Source of the DNA: Blasia pusilla
Lineage: Eukaryota > Marchantiophyta > Marchantiopsida > Blasiales
Length of the DNA stretch: 64,000 nucleotides
Reading direction: 5' to 3'
Assembly: GCA_050084515.1 (NCBI GenBank)
Contig: CM114273.1
Location: 22,878,001-22,942,000, forward strand
This document shows positions 13,118-25,259 of the stretch, piece after piece. The notes beneath the pieces were generated by a model. It did no database searches, was not told where the DNA came from, and was given only the letters and a program-made list of their open reading frames with translations. The position numbers were made by a program, and so were the translations under genes. How positions within the stretch are numbered: the first letter of the stretch is position 1; every line of letters begins with the position of its first letter.

Positions 13118-15300
13118 GTCGTGATATAATAATTCTAAAATTTTGTTTATGATCATTATTATTGTATTTTATTAATATTTATAATCACAAATTTTCATAT
13201 TAAATTAATTATTAATTGGTTAATATATATTCCACTTAAATCACTATTCATTTTCTTTGTTCTACCCATGTAACAGTGTTAGGGCAACAAAATTTAAGGA
13301 TGTTTCCTATTTTCTCTTAATGTCCCGCTATCTCGTTGTATTATGTTTATGTGGCCACCAATTATTATATAGATTCATTAGAGAGAGATGACGGAAAAAT
13401 GTTCATACGCTTAGGGAGAAATTGAAGAATTTCTTCTCCTAGGTTCATTTTTTAATTTGGGGTTCTAGAAGTTATCATGTTATAAAGCTTTTCTCACATC
13501 TTTGATACACACCCAATCCACACTTGTAACTCACTCCTATATTAGGTTGTATTTCAGTTAATATGGCTCCAAATAATAAGGGGGATTTCCCATTTATTCT
13601 TTTTGGAGGCCTTTTTGCATTATGAATCATGTCTTTGATACAATTTGTATCTCACACTTAAGCAAGAAAATTGAACTCCCAAGCTTGAAAACTTTGGAAC
13701 CAAGAATCATTACATTATAGGGTGCAAGATTTGATTTAGTGTAATTTTCATAGATGATGGTAAATTATGGTTGGTTTCTAACAAAGAATTTCTTATGGAC
13801 TTTATGTGCATAAAAGGCCGAATGAGTTTGAAGTCCCTAAATTGTAGAAATTGCTCATTTGTGGTCATTGATAAAGCTCCCACTTGAACTTTTTTAAGCT
13901 TGCTCCCTCCTAACATTCGATTTCAGAACTTCTTTTGAAAAATATATAATATTCCATTCAAATTCCATGTCTACTTAACCTTGCTCACTCATTAATGTCA
14001 TGCATGAGCCAAAAATTCACTATTTTTTACTTTAAAGCTCTTCAACACAACTATCAAATATGCAAGAATCAAGCTTTCCATTAGAAAATAGGGGGGTAGA
14101 ATTTGCAGCAATAGTTCCTTTCTTTTTGTCATGTTGTTGAAAAAACTTCCCATAATCTTGAAATATTGTAGTTTCCATGATCTCCAAGAGTGTTTTTACC
14201 ACTCATTTTATTTTATTAATAGTACGTTCATAAAACTCTAGCACCTTTAATTGATTTCCAAATCAATTAATCACATAGGAAAGAGGGCCCGTCCCACTAC
14301 TTGAAAACAAAATGATGAGAATATTGGGGCAAGACATGTAAATTATACATTTTATATTTTGATTTTTTGAACGAAAAATAAGAGAAGATATCATCCTTCA
14401 ACAGGAAATGGGAGAATTCATGAATAAATAAATCAAGAGAACTTGTACAAATCTATAGGATCGAAGAGCACAACTAGTCGAATAGGAAACATAAAGAAGA
14501 AGTGATCCCTCTCCTTGTTGGCAACAATTCAAATGGAGCGAGATAAACAAAGTTTCCAACACATGGTTAAAAATTGACATTGAAGAATGTACGAAGGAAG
14601 GCGTTGGCTTGTTGCCGATGTTGAGATTATGAGATAATTTATGATTTTCGTACATATTGCTTCTGAAAAATGTCGAACTACCTTTCAAGAACCAAGAAAT
14701 TACTGAAAATAGTGTACGGAATAATTTGTGTTATTATTTATTGAAGAATGATTTTTTTGAGTTGCAAACATATTCATGTTTGACACTTGATATTGGGATA
14801 TTAAAATAGAATATTTCATAGGAGATGAATAAATGCTTGAATTATTGGCTAGCATGTTTAACGATCCCGTACAAAATGCTTACGCTGTTGTTACTCCTTT
14901 AGTCCAATGAGTTACGATAATACTCACTTGAACAAATTAATTAGGGATCTTATAAAATACAAATATTTCTCCGTCGACCTCATCATACTGAGCGGAATAC
15001 AATACATGAAAATAATGGAATGATATTTTTCACTATTTGTTTCCATGTTCTCCGGTGTAAAGTATGAAAGTAGTGGTAGAACAAGATTGTATCCCTCCTA
15101 AACGTTTGGTACTTTTTCATTAAATGCCTGCACATAAATTATATTATTTAAATATGAAAAAAACGAATTACTTAAAAAAATTTGTTTTCTCTCCTCGTTT
15201 CCAAAACTCGTGACTTACTAATATTAGGACGACAGAGGAAAGCGATGAAAATAATCCTCACGTTTATTCTATTAATGTGATGGTCTAAATAACTACGGAG
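13118..15300. other. AT-rich region without recognised genes
   Basis: Low-GC DNA with short open frames that resemble nothing. A stretch at 14750-14870 (GTTGCAAACATATTCATG) faintly resembles the 3' part of the Helitron family. Confidence 0.45.
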
Positions 15301-18300
15301 AGTCCGCACATGAGCGAACCAGAAAGTGCCGATAGGGGGATTCCATCCATAAAGGCCATGTCTGTCGCATCACAGGGTACGGTCGAGATCCTCCTGCAGG
15401 GCGGAACTTAGTGGGAGTGCCGGACGGACAGGACTGTCAGCTAAGCTAGCAACACGCTCTACTACGGTACTACCTACTAGGTGTGCCAGACAACAGCACA
15501 GCTACCTGTAGCACCATTAGTGCGTAATTCTTTGACCCGGTAGATCGTGAGAGGAAATTGATCTAAGCGCGACCGACTACCTCGGTCGGCGGTGGAGTCA
15601 ACCTCTTCTCCTCTCCCGCGCCTGCGTACACCTCATCGGCGGAGAGTTCCCGGTTCCGAATCTACCGACCCGAGTCCTCACGCACCGGTGCGAAGCGCTT
15701 TAACAAATCGCAACCCAGGTAGGTGACGAGTAGGGGTGCAGTGTCGCCACATGATCGCCCTCGGCTCCGATGACGTGGACATTGTATGGGATTGTTCCTT
15801 ACCCGTATGTGTGTTACTGCTACAGTTATGATCAATCAATAAGTCCCAGGGCATGCCATTCATTCATGGCCGTCTTCCCCATCCGTACACACCTACTTCT
15901 TCATGTGTATTCATCCATTCATCCATCAGAGAGAGAGACACTACTCCATGCGGGATTCTCTCATTCGTGCCGATCTCTACATGACACGTGAGGCTGAGGT
16001 GATTGTGACGGACGTGGTAGTCACAGATCCTACGCGGGAGGCCGTGCGAGCCCAAGTGGTGGCCCAAGGGCGAATGCTACAAGGAGCGGCGGCGGCGGCG
16101 GCGGCGACGAAGAAGACACATATCTACAGTCGACTACACGAGGGACACATCTTCATCCCCCTGGCCATAGAGATGTATGGGGCTATGGGGAGAGGTTCGA
16201 CTGCGTTCACGGACTGCGCCCATCATCTCCACTCGAGAAATGGGTTGTCCTTAGCTCTGCGATTCTCAGACAGCAGGCGCTGGTCTCCATAGCGTTGCAG
16301 CGTGCCCAGGCTAATGGGATTTTTTGGCGGGCTCAGTTGTGGGGAGACGCCGCGCTAGAGGCCCACTTAGTAGTAGTCATAGCTCTCTTGTTGTTGCTGA
16401 TATTGTCTCTGCTGTTGGTGAGTTTCGTCGTTAGGGGGGGGAATGCCCCCTTCTTCCTTTTCTGGTCCTGTTGTGGCCTTCAGGTTTTGACTCTTTGAGT
16501 CCCCCTCTTTTGTACTTCCAATGGGTTTTCCATCACTCGTTTTTATCGAAGTGCATCTTCGTCTCTTCTTCATGTGTATTCATCCATTCATCCATCTATC
16601 CATCGATACACATATCTTCATACATATCTATGCATATAAAACTCGAGTCATGTTGTTCACGTTCTGTTCGTCCCCGAGGTCGGGTGCCTTTTTACGGTAT
16701 CATCTTACACGCCCTAACCTTTCCACATTCCACCAGAAACCTCCCCCTACAAGAACATACGTCAGGGCTCTCGGGAACGTCACCGTGAACGGGTCCTCTG
16801 TGGCGGAGTCGCGGCAGACAAGCGGCCCTCGGCGGCCTCGCCACTTTATAAAGACGCGTTGCGGGATCTCGTATAAGAACGCTGTCACTATGGAGATCCC
16901 ATCGAAAACAACCATTGGTTTCGTTCCGGAGACGGGACGTCCGCCTTCTTACAGCATCGTTCTTCTAAATTGCGTGTCAGCAGGACCTCCGCTGCGGCTC
17001 CGGCCCGTCGCTTTGACGGACGGTAGTGTCGTTATGCGACGAAAGAAGAAAAAGAAAAGAAGTAGTGTACCGGTGCGAGAAGAGGGTTTCACTGCCATTT
17101 CTTTCCCACCCGCCTCTGGTACGATCCAAGTCAGCTTTGTTGACCTGCTCCCAGTTTTGAACTCTAGACCGGACACCGCCTATTGTACTGCGCCATTCGG
17201 TGTGTGATCACATGGACTTATCGTTTGGGTCGAGATAATCATAATTAGCCGAGTACGATGCAATGCTCATTCGTCATGGCTCGCGCTTACCGGCTGACGA
17301 CCGGGGCCGGGGAAACGCGACCGTGAGCCTCAGGATACCGGAGCAATGAACGGGGAGATCCGAGGTTACGTGTTGACCCAGCCGGATGAATTTGAGAATT
17401 TCCGTTTGAATTTCCCGAAACGGACGGCATATACATGGTCTCCTTTTTATTAAGTATCAAAACAGCCAGCCGGAATTGGAGAATTTTCAAAATATACCGT
17501 CATGGTTTATGTAGACCGGGAATATACCGGTTCCCTAAACAAAACTACCCGGACCCTGTTTCGGAGTCGGATCGGACAATCGGTGAGCTTTTGGTTTGTT
17601 TTTAGCCCGTGAGCCCATGCTCATGGCTAAGCATCCACGCTCGCCGACGGCCGCACCAATGGATGGCCGGGCTGCATCGAGACGTGCGCGAGGTCAATTC
17701 CCCCCGAGCAATAGAACGATTGATTCGGTCCGAGAAACGATTTCCAAGGGATAGTGATATTGTCCGCCCGCGCTCCGGGTTGGGGTGCCGGCGCTGGGAC
17801 GCCACGGGGGACTAGACCACGCGTCGGTAATTCGTGGGGTTCCCCTCTCGAGTTCACCGGCCAAACTGTCAACAATCTGAGAAACTCACAGACGTCATGG
17901 GGAGGACTCGACATCCGTGACAAACGTGGCTCATAAGTTGATGCAGAGGACGTGAAGTGATCGATCGATCTGCATCTCCGGAGAGGATCGTTTCCTCGCG
18001 CTCATCGTACGAGCTCTGTACGCGATCGCATCCACCGGCGTTCAGCCGAGCGAGGAGGACAGGAATAGTAACGGACTGCCGTCCGCAGCCCGCACGAGAG
18101 TCAGCTATCGCCGAATCCCTTTTCGTCCATTCCTTGTCCCGGAACGCCGATCGAAATGGCCGCTGCAGCCAGCACCTCACTGCCGGATAGAGGAGGATCG
18201 CCGGCGGTTCGCAACCACTGCACTCCGGCGACTCGCACCGCCCTCTTCCCGCGCCAGAACAAACGAAACAGACCCTGCGAATAGCTGACAATCGCCCCAC

Positions 18301-18600
18301 TCCATAGCGCTCTGCGCGCAGGGCATGTCAACTGCGGAGCCGCGACTTTAGCAAATGGAATTGCAGCAGAGGGATTCCTAGTCCGGTCTCGGGCATGTCT
18401 TTCTTCCGCGCTCTCCGCTTACTTTCATCGCAATCCCGAGTGGTATTCCAGGTGGGTTTTTATTGAGGTTTTCTAATTTTTTCATCCCGAGCCGAATGGA
18501 ACGGAACCGATGGACTGGACCGACGTCACCAAAACCATTCCGCTGTTCATTACAGTTCACTTTTCTTTTTTTACTCGCAACTTGCCACGTACACACAACG
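15300..18600. other. GC-rich block, no gene recognised
   Basis: The composition changes sharply from the AT-rich DNA on both sides. Overlapping open frames occur on both strands, the longest 228 codons at 16521-17207, but none has recognisable domains. A (CGG)n-like run sits at 16087-16103. The block carries a perfect 32-bp direct repeat (15896-15927 and 16565-16596). It could be unique intergenic DNA, a CpG-rich promoter area or an eroded element. Confidence 0.4.
15896..16596. repeat. 32-bp direct repeat pair, 669 bp apart
   Basis: CTTCTTCATGTGTATTCATC with CATTCATCCATC follows at 15896-15927 and again, identically, at 16565-16596. The flanks differ. It is partly low-complexity (ATCC/ATTC units). 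Confidence 0.7.
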
Positions 18601-18605
18601 CGGTT

Positions 18606-18851
18606 TGTTAAAGAGACCGATTTGCTATCATTTCTTTATTAATATTTTACTAATATATTTTGCCCGTATAACTTTTTTTTTAATTTAATTTTTCTTAATA
18701 TTGTTTTCTTGATTTGTAAACATTTACATGCTTGACACATGGGATGGAAAAAAAATCTTTTTCATATTACAAGCAGCAAGAAAAGAATTTTAATTTGTGT
18801 GCAGGATGGTTAGTCCCTTCACTCATGTGCATGGCACGGGTTGTACACTAG
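18606..18851 (+). mobile_element. Helitron-like 3' end
   Basis: The sequence ends ATGTGCATGGCACGGGTTGT then ACACTAG, followed by T: a GTGC/GCAC hairpin and CTAG terminus, as in the element ending at 10829. Upstream it shares 'TTGATTTG(T/C)AAACA' and 'TAGTCCCTTC'-like motifs with that element. The 5' limit is set only by the change from GC-rich DNA. Confidence 0.5.
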
Positions 18852-19450
18852 TTGTACTAAGGACGTCCGACACGCGTACAAAAGAGGTGTTAACATCCGT
18901 AGAGAGATTTCTCTAATCCTACCTTCTGATAATAATATGGATTTATTAAAATTACCTGGATATGGTGAGATAAGAAAGGCAATAAATATCTAGATGCGGT
19001 GAGATAGGAAAGGAGATACTTCCCTATTTCCTATCCTAAATTAGAAAATCAGGAAATATCATACGGAAAAGTGTTAGAAGGGTTTCAGGAAGGAATATAG
19101 AAAATCGTCATATTTGCTTACGCCTCAGAGATTATTTTAAGGAGTTGATCCATATTTAAATTTTCTTCACCATCAATTATTTCAATAAGATTTTTTTTCA
19201 TTTTCACCGTAGCAAAACATAAATCCTGGCCATCTCAAATTCCAATTTCCTTACGCCAAATCCTTTTTTTTCATCGTAGGAAAATGAGTCCACTTTGGAA
19301 ATTTGGCATGCACTATGGTCAAAGAAAAAATATTTTTTCCTCAATGCTCATAAATGGAATTGTAATCAAAACCCTAAAAGCCATTTTCTAATTAAAGAAA
19401 TAGCCATCTTCATTCGCAATTCACTCATACAATTATGGTTTTCACCACTA

Positions 19451-19860
19451 TTAGCATGCCCGTGCTTGAGCGAGATTTTTTTTAACAAGCATGCTTAAAA
19501 ATTATATGAAAATTAATTTTCTAATAATTTAGAATTATTTTATTTTAAAATTTAATTATAATCTCAATTTTTTTAATATTAAAAGAGTGGTAGCATTTCA
19601 CTTTTAAATAATACCTAACTCTCCTAAATAATTTCAGTCCTCCATAAAATTTTGAACCATTTCCGTTAAGTTAAAATATTCCAAGGGGATTGTCGAGGTT
19701 ACATTTGGTCGTCAAGGAGGCCCTTAAGCAAATTTCTCCCATTTCTACTCCTCCCTTTCCACTCTTTGAACCAAAATAACATCCACGAACTAAATTATTA
19801 GTTAATTTTAAATTCATTTTTCTTCCCCAAAATATGGAAATTTCATTAGTTATTATACAT
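19451..19860 (-). mobile_element. Helitron-like element, minus strand
   Basis: On the minus strand the end reads GCACGGGCATGCTAA, followed by T, which fits a CTRR terminus. The interior at 19560-19830 closely matches 11970-12200 (CTCCTAAATAATTTCA, CCAAAATAACA). The 5' end was not found. Confidence 0.5.
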
Positions 19861-20327
19861 ACTTAGGATAATTCATTATATTATTATAAATTAATTATAA
19901 TTTTATTTTCTTATTCCATATAATTTCATTCTATGACTTAAGGAAAAAGTCAAAGCATGTTGCTATTTTGTCATATTTTCTTACTATTTGGTCGTGTTAT
20001 GCATACGGGGTCACAAATTATTATAGAGATACTTGAAAATCGGCCATAAAGAAAATCATGAACTACTTAAAGTTAATGGAAGTGAAACAAAAAATCTTAA
20101 CAATAAAGGTGCACCTACTCAAATGTTGACTTTCACCATGACTCAATTGCAAAACACTTTGTTGGGTTTGCTACAATATAATCATATACAAAATTGAATC
20201 CCAATGTTACAAGGTACAAAGCCTACACACTTAAATGGACGAAAACAATGCGTCCATAGAAGAAACCTTAAATGAGGTTTCTTATGATGACTCGAATATC
20301 CTTGCGATAAGGATATTTAGGCTATAT

Positions 20328-20487
20328 TTCAAGAGGTGAGGTTTCTTATGATAGACTGAAACAAGGCAAGGGCGGGGAGGCAAAGGGGCAGATGGGATCC
20401 ACATTGACAAGGTCTTCCATGAGACAAATATAATCCCTCGAACACACATATGTTCACAAACACGGACTTTGTCCACATGTAACCTTG
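20328..20487 (+). mobile_element. hAT-like MITE copy A, truncated
   Basis: Only the right part is present: a purine-rich middle, then GACAAGGTCTTCCATGAGAC and the end GTCCACATGTAACCTTG. A duplicated GAGGTTTCTTATGAT (20274 and 20339) flanks a small hairpin (AATATCCTT...AAGGATATT) at its left side. Confidence 0.55.
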
Positions 20488-20869
20488 TTCTTGACTATTT
20501 CTTCCATATGCACGTGACAGGTCATAGCCAAAAGATCCTTAATTTATGAGTGTTGTTGTTTTTAATATTATACTTGATATTGTTGCTCCACATAATTTTG
20601 TTGTTTCAAGGCTCAAATTCTCATACTTTCTTCTTCAAGTAAATTTTTTCATAACAATCCTTCATCCTGTATATAGTAATTATAAGAGCAAGGGATCCCA
20701 AAAATTTCTACCATCATCACCTTAGGATTATGTTTGGTAATGGTTTAGAGTAGGATGTGTGGAGTTTAATTAACTTCCTCTATCTTCCTCTACATTCTTG
20801 ATATCCACCACGACTACCAAAGCCTCTATCATGGTGCTTACCTCTTATTTGATATAGTTTTTGCAAATA

Positions 20870-21080
20870 AAGCACTCTCTTGTATACTAGACAAGCTAAG
20901 CCTATCAACTAAGTGCATCTCCTTATTGATTAACAATGGGACTAACTCTTGAAAGGTTGGGTATTTATCCCTCACATAGATAGAGATCTCAAAGGACTTG
21001 TAATATTTTGAAAGACCTTGAAGTGTGAAACAAAATTAGATCATCATCTTCTATAGTCACTCTTAAGTTGTTTAATTAAT
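20870..21080 (-). pseudogene. Ty1/copia gag remnant
   Basis: On the minus strand it reads FTLQGLSKYYKSFEISIYV followed by PTFQELVPLLINKEM, resembling the plant copia Gag (UBN2-like) block in which 'L..LP..Y..F' precedes the 'F.EL...L..EE' helix. The frame shifts just upstream, after a DDDLILF-like stretch. A related piece lies at 37000-37270. Confidence 0.55.
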
Positions 21081-21248
21081 TCAAAGCATGTCTAATACTT
21101 AAATCTTTAACCTTTATAGATTTTTTTGAATAACTTCTCTTCTTTTAGTCCAAACATTCTGTAGGGTATAAATATCTTGGCAAATCATTAGCAAAGTAAT
21201 AATTATTCTAATAGATTAAAGGTTTTATGTATTTGTTCTAGGCACAAA

Positions 21249-21529
21249 TATGGTTGCAAAAAAGCGGAAAATTCTGGATATATCCATGGACATGGATTGT
21301 AAGAGGTGGGACCCATACGTATACTTCGTGATGGAAGGCACAACAAGGGTGAGTGGGAAAATAAGGGGTGAGGGAGTAGAGGTGAAGGAAGGAAGAAATA
21401 TGGGAGTATGGAACACGAAGGCAAGTTGGGGGTATGAGAAAGAAGAGGAAGGTGGAACCCACATAGACAAGTCCTTCCAGAGGAGGGACATAAGTCCACG
21501 GACACAAACTTTGTCCATATGCAACCTTG
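21249..21529 (+). mobile_element. hAT-like MITE copy B
   Basis: It begins TATGGTTGCAAAAAAG (family start CATGGTTGCA) and ends CCATATGCAACCTTG, giving imperfect inverted ends of about 10 bp. The middle is purine-rich and carries a 'GACAAGTCCTTCC' motif shared by all copies. No coding capacity. No clear target duplication. Confidence 0.7.
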
Positions 21530-21622
21530 CTCACTCCTTTCTTTGTCTCCCCATCTCCACGAGTCTAATCCCCCTCCCTCACCACCATCTACAAGTCCAA
21601 TCCCTCCCCCTTTGTTGTATCT

Positions 21623-21690
21623 AAGATTGCACCAAAATAGACAAGTCCTTCCATGGGACGCACTTGTCCAGACATATTCACGGACATGCC
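21623..21690 (+). repeat. hAT-like MITE fragment
   Basis: Contains ATTGCACCAAAATAGACAAG and the TCCTTCCATG motif, then ends abruptly. It is a small internally deleted relative of copy B next to it. Confidence 0.45.
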
Positions 21691-21699
21691 AAATTGGTC

Positions 21700-22899
21700 G
21701 CGCAACCCGGATTTAATTAGTGGCCGAGTCGCCTAAGCAGGTTCCAACCGCGAGAATGTTTGCAATTTGGGATTGAGGATGTGGGCCATAGTACGGGCTA
21801 CATGCGCGACACTTGCCCAATGCAGGCCTAATGCAGACGCCCTTACAAGCTTGGCGTGGCTTGCGGGCTTAGTGGGCATGTAGGCGAGCCTAGGCTTGGA
21901 ACACGCGGGTTGCTTGCAGATCGGGGATTGGAGCATTCGGGCTAATTGTGGGTTGAGGCTCAAGCTAGGCTAAGAGATGCGAACTGAAGAGGGTCTTGTA
22001 GGCCTCGGTGCGAGCTTAAGCACTCAGGTCTACATGGAGAATCGCAGTTTGTACACGCGGTGGTATGCGGATAGGGAAGAATTATGGTTATTATTGAAGG
22101 CACTTGAGTGGATGGAGAAGAAATTAGAAGATTAAAATATAGTTGAGTAGAATGGTTATATTAGAGAATAGGTTAGTTGTGAATGAAAGTGGTTAAAGAA
22201 GTGGGGATACTATAGGTGGAGAGGAGGGAGACAATAGAATATATTAAAGTAGTTAAGATAGTTGATAAAGGATAGGGATTAAGGGAACAAAATAAGATTT
22301 GCTAAATGTTGATTAATGGAAATGGTTCTTTCTCTTCCTTTCATCCTCCCCTTTATAAACTTGCTCATTTATTGTATACCCTAATGATCTCACTCCTTCG
22401 TTCTTGTCTCCCTTTCTCTACTTGCTTGTGGATTTTTTTTTCCTCCATAAATAGGTGAACTTGAAAAGTGATAATATGTTTTGCCACTAGATAACCCGAA
22501 TGATTGAAGGTAACTTGGTTATCTAGGTTAGCACATTGATTTTTCTTGTTCATAGTGAGTGTTCCTTCCAAAATTGTTAGTGGAGCTTTCACGGAAAATA
22601 TTTGGTATAATTTTCATACATTCCACCGATCGATATATTCTATTTAGAATCATCCCAAAAAGTAGCCTCCAAAAGGTAACCTACGTGCACAAGTTACTGG
22701 GTAGCTATTGACTCAATCAACGGATCATCCAGCAAAAATTAGAGAAGGGAGATCGTTAGGAAAGACGCTCCCAACACAATGGACATATTTGCAACCTCGT
22801 CTAAAATCTCAAGACAAAGTAACACCCAAAATACCCGTTGACCCTCTGTGTCATCAACGCGATAGAACTCTATATATTAGTTGACTAAGATATGACAGT
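21700..22899. other. Spacer, no gene recognised
   Basis: Contains a stretch of GCGGGCTT/GGCTTG-like words (21720-22040) with some likeness to 41395-41590, then AT-rich sequence. No coding pattern is convincing. Confidence 0.4.
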
Positions 22900-23230
22900 T
22901 GTCGTGCGCATACATATCGCTCAACACATCAACACTAAAAAATGCCTATCTCCCCAACATGTGGGTCGATCCACTCATAAATAAAATATACTCACACATA
23001 TACATCAAGATCACATAACAACCCCCTAGCTTATAGTTGGGTCTCCCTAACTCTAGATACTAGACATCAAATCTATTTGACATGATCTCCAATCATCTAC
23101 TACTCTATACACATCTAGCATTGTGTGAGTTGTCAACTCCGCAACATCTCCCAACAGGTACTCACTCATGGATCCATCTCATCTATCTCCGCCTAGAGAT
23201 ATCGAAGTATACATGTGTCGTCTTGCAACA
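22900..23230 (-). repeat. LTR-like fragment
   Basis: It starts TGTCGTGCGCATACATATCG and includes 'CCCCCTAGCTTATAGTTGGG', matching the LTR piece at 24272-24490 ('CCCCCTAGCTGGTGGTTAGG'). Strand is taken from the adjoining minus-strand element. Confidence 0.45.
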
Positions 23231-23529
23231 CTATAAGTAATACCCTTGTTGATCTCTTTGAAGAGTTCTAATACTATTGCACCCTCCTCTAGAGTTGCCA
23301 CACAACATGTGTGGTATCCAAAGATATTAAGTCTCTAGTCCAAGAGCATGATTGTTATTTGACTCTATATTCTCCAAAATAGAGGCAAGGCTCCATGCCT
23401 TCCTCACAAGCTCTTCAGCTCTCTTCTCCAACTCAATGCTCATACCCATAAATGGTGAAGATATCTCAAAAATATGGGAAGAGGAACATGCCAATATCTC
23501 TCCTTGGGACGATCCGCTATTAGGATGTT

Positions 23530-24271
23530 TGTCGTGCGAATACACATCGATGCCAACATACATTGGTTGTTATGGACACACATGTCTAAGATCCATCTAG
23601 TTATGAATCCTAACATCTCTACACATGAACGACTCAACAACCCCAATATAAAGTTGAATACGAATTGTAAACTCTGATGAAATATGCAATCAATTGTGCT
23701 TTATCCAAACAACCATACTCATGATTCTAATACGCACTGGTGTGATAGCAAGAGAAAGTAAACACAATGATTCCCAAAATGTGTGATCTCCTTATTCATC
23801 ACTCATAGCCCATCTTCAAGAGAGAATCCATGCTCAATACATGCACGTAATAGTGTATCACGGATCCCAGCAAGGGTCTGCAATCCTAAGGAGATTAGCT
23901 CCAAATGAGAATCATTCAAGTTATACCCCCATGGGCACCTCCATGAGTGACATGTATACACAGGTCACCTCCCTCCTAGCAAGTCACTACCAACCTGTAG
24001 TACACGCATACTAGATCCCTAACAACTACATGTGTGGTCCCCTCATGAGACCAACTACCAACTAACCCACGACCCTATAGGTCCAAGTGGAGCCATACAT
24101 GACTGGGAAGGTCATCTCTCCAAGGTTGCCACTCCTCATAAAGGGAAGGGTGACCTACACTCATAGGTCACCTCTTAAGAGCAGGTCATATATGACCTCT
24201 CAAAATAGGGAAGTACAAGACCCCTCTAAGGCCTCGATACTATCTCGTCATACGCCTCATCTACCATGATA
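23530..24271 (-). mobile_element. LTR-like repeat (segments a + b)
   Basis: Segment a (23527-23646) starts TGTCGTGCGAATACACATCG. Segment b (23647-24271, 625 bp) is repeated almost in full at 29641-30266 (626 bp). Segment a is repeated right after b, at 24271-24391, so the order is a-b-a'. The copy of b at 29641 is bounded by TGTAAAG...ATGACA, which makes b look like an LTR or LTR 3' part. No 5-bp target duplication is visible at either copy. Confidence 0.5.
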
Positions 24272-24490
24272 GCTATCGTGCAAATACATATTGGTGCCAA
24301 CATCCATCGGCTGTCATGTACACACATGTCTAAGATCCATCTAGTTATGAATCCTAACATCTCTACATATGAACAAGTGGACAACCCCAATCGCCCCCCT
24401 AGCTGGTGGTTAGGTCCCTCCTACTCCAGATAGCCTACGAAACAAGTGTAAATGCTATGTACCTTTTCAGTGCTAAGATTAGGAGGTTGG
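24272..24490 (-). repeat. Probable 3' LTR fragment of Ty3 element A
   Basis: It lies directly left of the pol remnant and starts with segment a' (121 bp, near-copy of 23527-23647). On the minus strand a purine run GGGGCGAAAAAA (24492-24503) separates it from the integrase tail, as expected for a polypurine tract. The TG end is not clear. Confidence 0.4.
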
Positions 24491-24573
24491 GTGTTTTTTC
24501 GCCCCATTGTTAGTCACCTTCCAGCAATCCATAACATCAAGAGTCATCTCGTATCTACCTATCACACGTATGT

Positions 24574-24708
24574 ACATGTGGGACAAAGCCAACGTCCCTG
24601 AGGAACCAAGTCAAGAGGCGGCCTCAAACACGAAATATGTCATCTTCAAGAACACCCATCACAAACTAACATCATGGTTGCGCCTCTAGCAGACCCACAC
24701 AAGATACA
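24574..24708 (-). pseudogene. PHD-finger-like zinc motif at the integrase tail
   Basis: In frame after the integrase tail comes CILCGSARGATMMLVCDGC, then H-x2-C, then LRPPLDLVPQGRWLCPTC. Written as a pattern: C-x2-C-x11-C-x2-C-x4-H-x2-C-x14-C-x2-C with W two residues before the seventh Cys. This is the classic Cys4-His-Cys3 PHD arrangement, with the usual CDGC, PPL and W.CP.C features. Two in-frame stops fall in the four residues before the His. PHD fingers usually read histone H3 tails, so a chromatin-targeting role for the living ancestor is an inference. Confidence 0.75.
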
Positions 24709-25150
24709 TCTCAAGCCTGTAAGAACAACAGCCAAGCTCAAATCAATCCTCCCATCTATGTTTGGAAGATGACATGGCTCACAATTATGCACATGATCTT
24801 TCCAAACGGTACCATCAAGACCCTCTAAAACAAGGACTCTTGAAGGTAAGATCTCTTGCACTCGTAGAATAGTGCATCCCGCTGTCAAGTCCAATGTCGT
24901 CCTGCGCTATCTGGAATAGGCAGATATAATTGCGAGGATGGAATCTCCGAATCCCTTGTCGATACCCTTCTCCACGTGTAGTCGCGTGCCTCGAAGTATC
25001 GTGATGCTGAGCAATAGCCAAGTTCTCAAACGTCATAGGCATGACTCTATGAAAGAGCTCAGCCGGTTGAGAACATGCTCGCACCCATACGTCTAGATCG
25101 TCAAGGTCAAGTAACTCTTCCACATCTCATCGAATCGACTTCGGTAACTG
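24709..25150 (-). pseudogene. Ty3 integrase C-terminal region
   Basis: It starts after YFLLYGREPQLP and runs through DLDDLDVWVRACS, FENLAIAQHHDT, NYICLFQIAQDD and the small-barrel-like segment RVLVLEGLDGTVWKDHV plus NCEPCHLPN. A frameshift falls near 24890. The same segment occurs in element B (61160-61330) and on the + strand at 57640-58080, so it is a family trait and not a chance reading. Confidence 0.72.
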
Positions 25151-25259
25151 AGGCTCTCTCCCATAGAGCAAGAAATACGATGAAAATGATGCCAAGGATG
25201 CCTGCCGACTAAAGCGGTAACCCATCACCAACCACCGAAACTATAGGTCCCAATCTCCC

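Noticed and set aside
16521-17207. 228-codon open frame in the GC-rich block
   Set aside because: No domain, shadows on other frames, runs through low-complexity ATCC repeats and a poly-Lys tract; reads like chance coding in GC-rich DNA.
21225-21534. Three overlapping minus-strand frames of about 100 codons
   Set aside because: They lie across MITE copy B, and the same kind of frame appears over every copy because of its purine-rich strand.
21720-22040. GCGGGCTT-like words as a regulatory array (also 41395-41590)
   Set aside because: Irregular, low complexity, no fixed period; common background in plant repeats.
23327-23563. 78-codon minus-strand frame containing ELEKRAEELVRKAWSLASIL
   Set aside because: It looks coding-like but its start falls inside the LTR-like segment a and no family is recognised; too weak to annotate as a gene.
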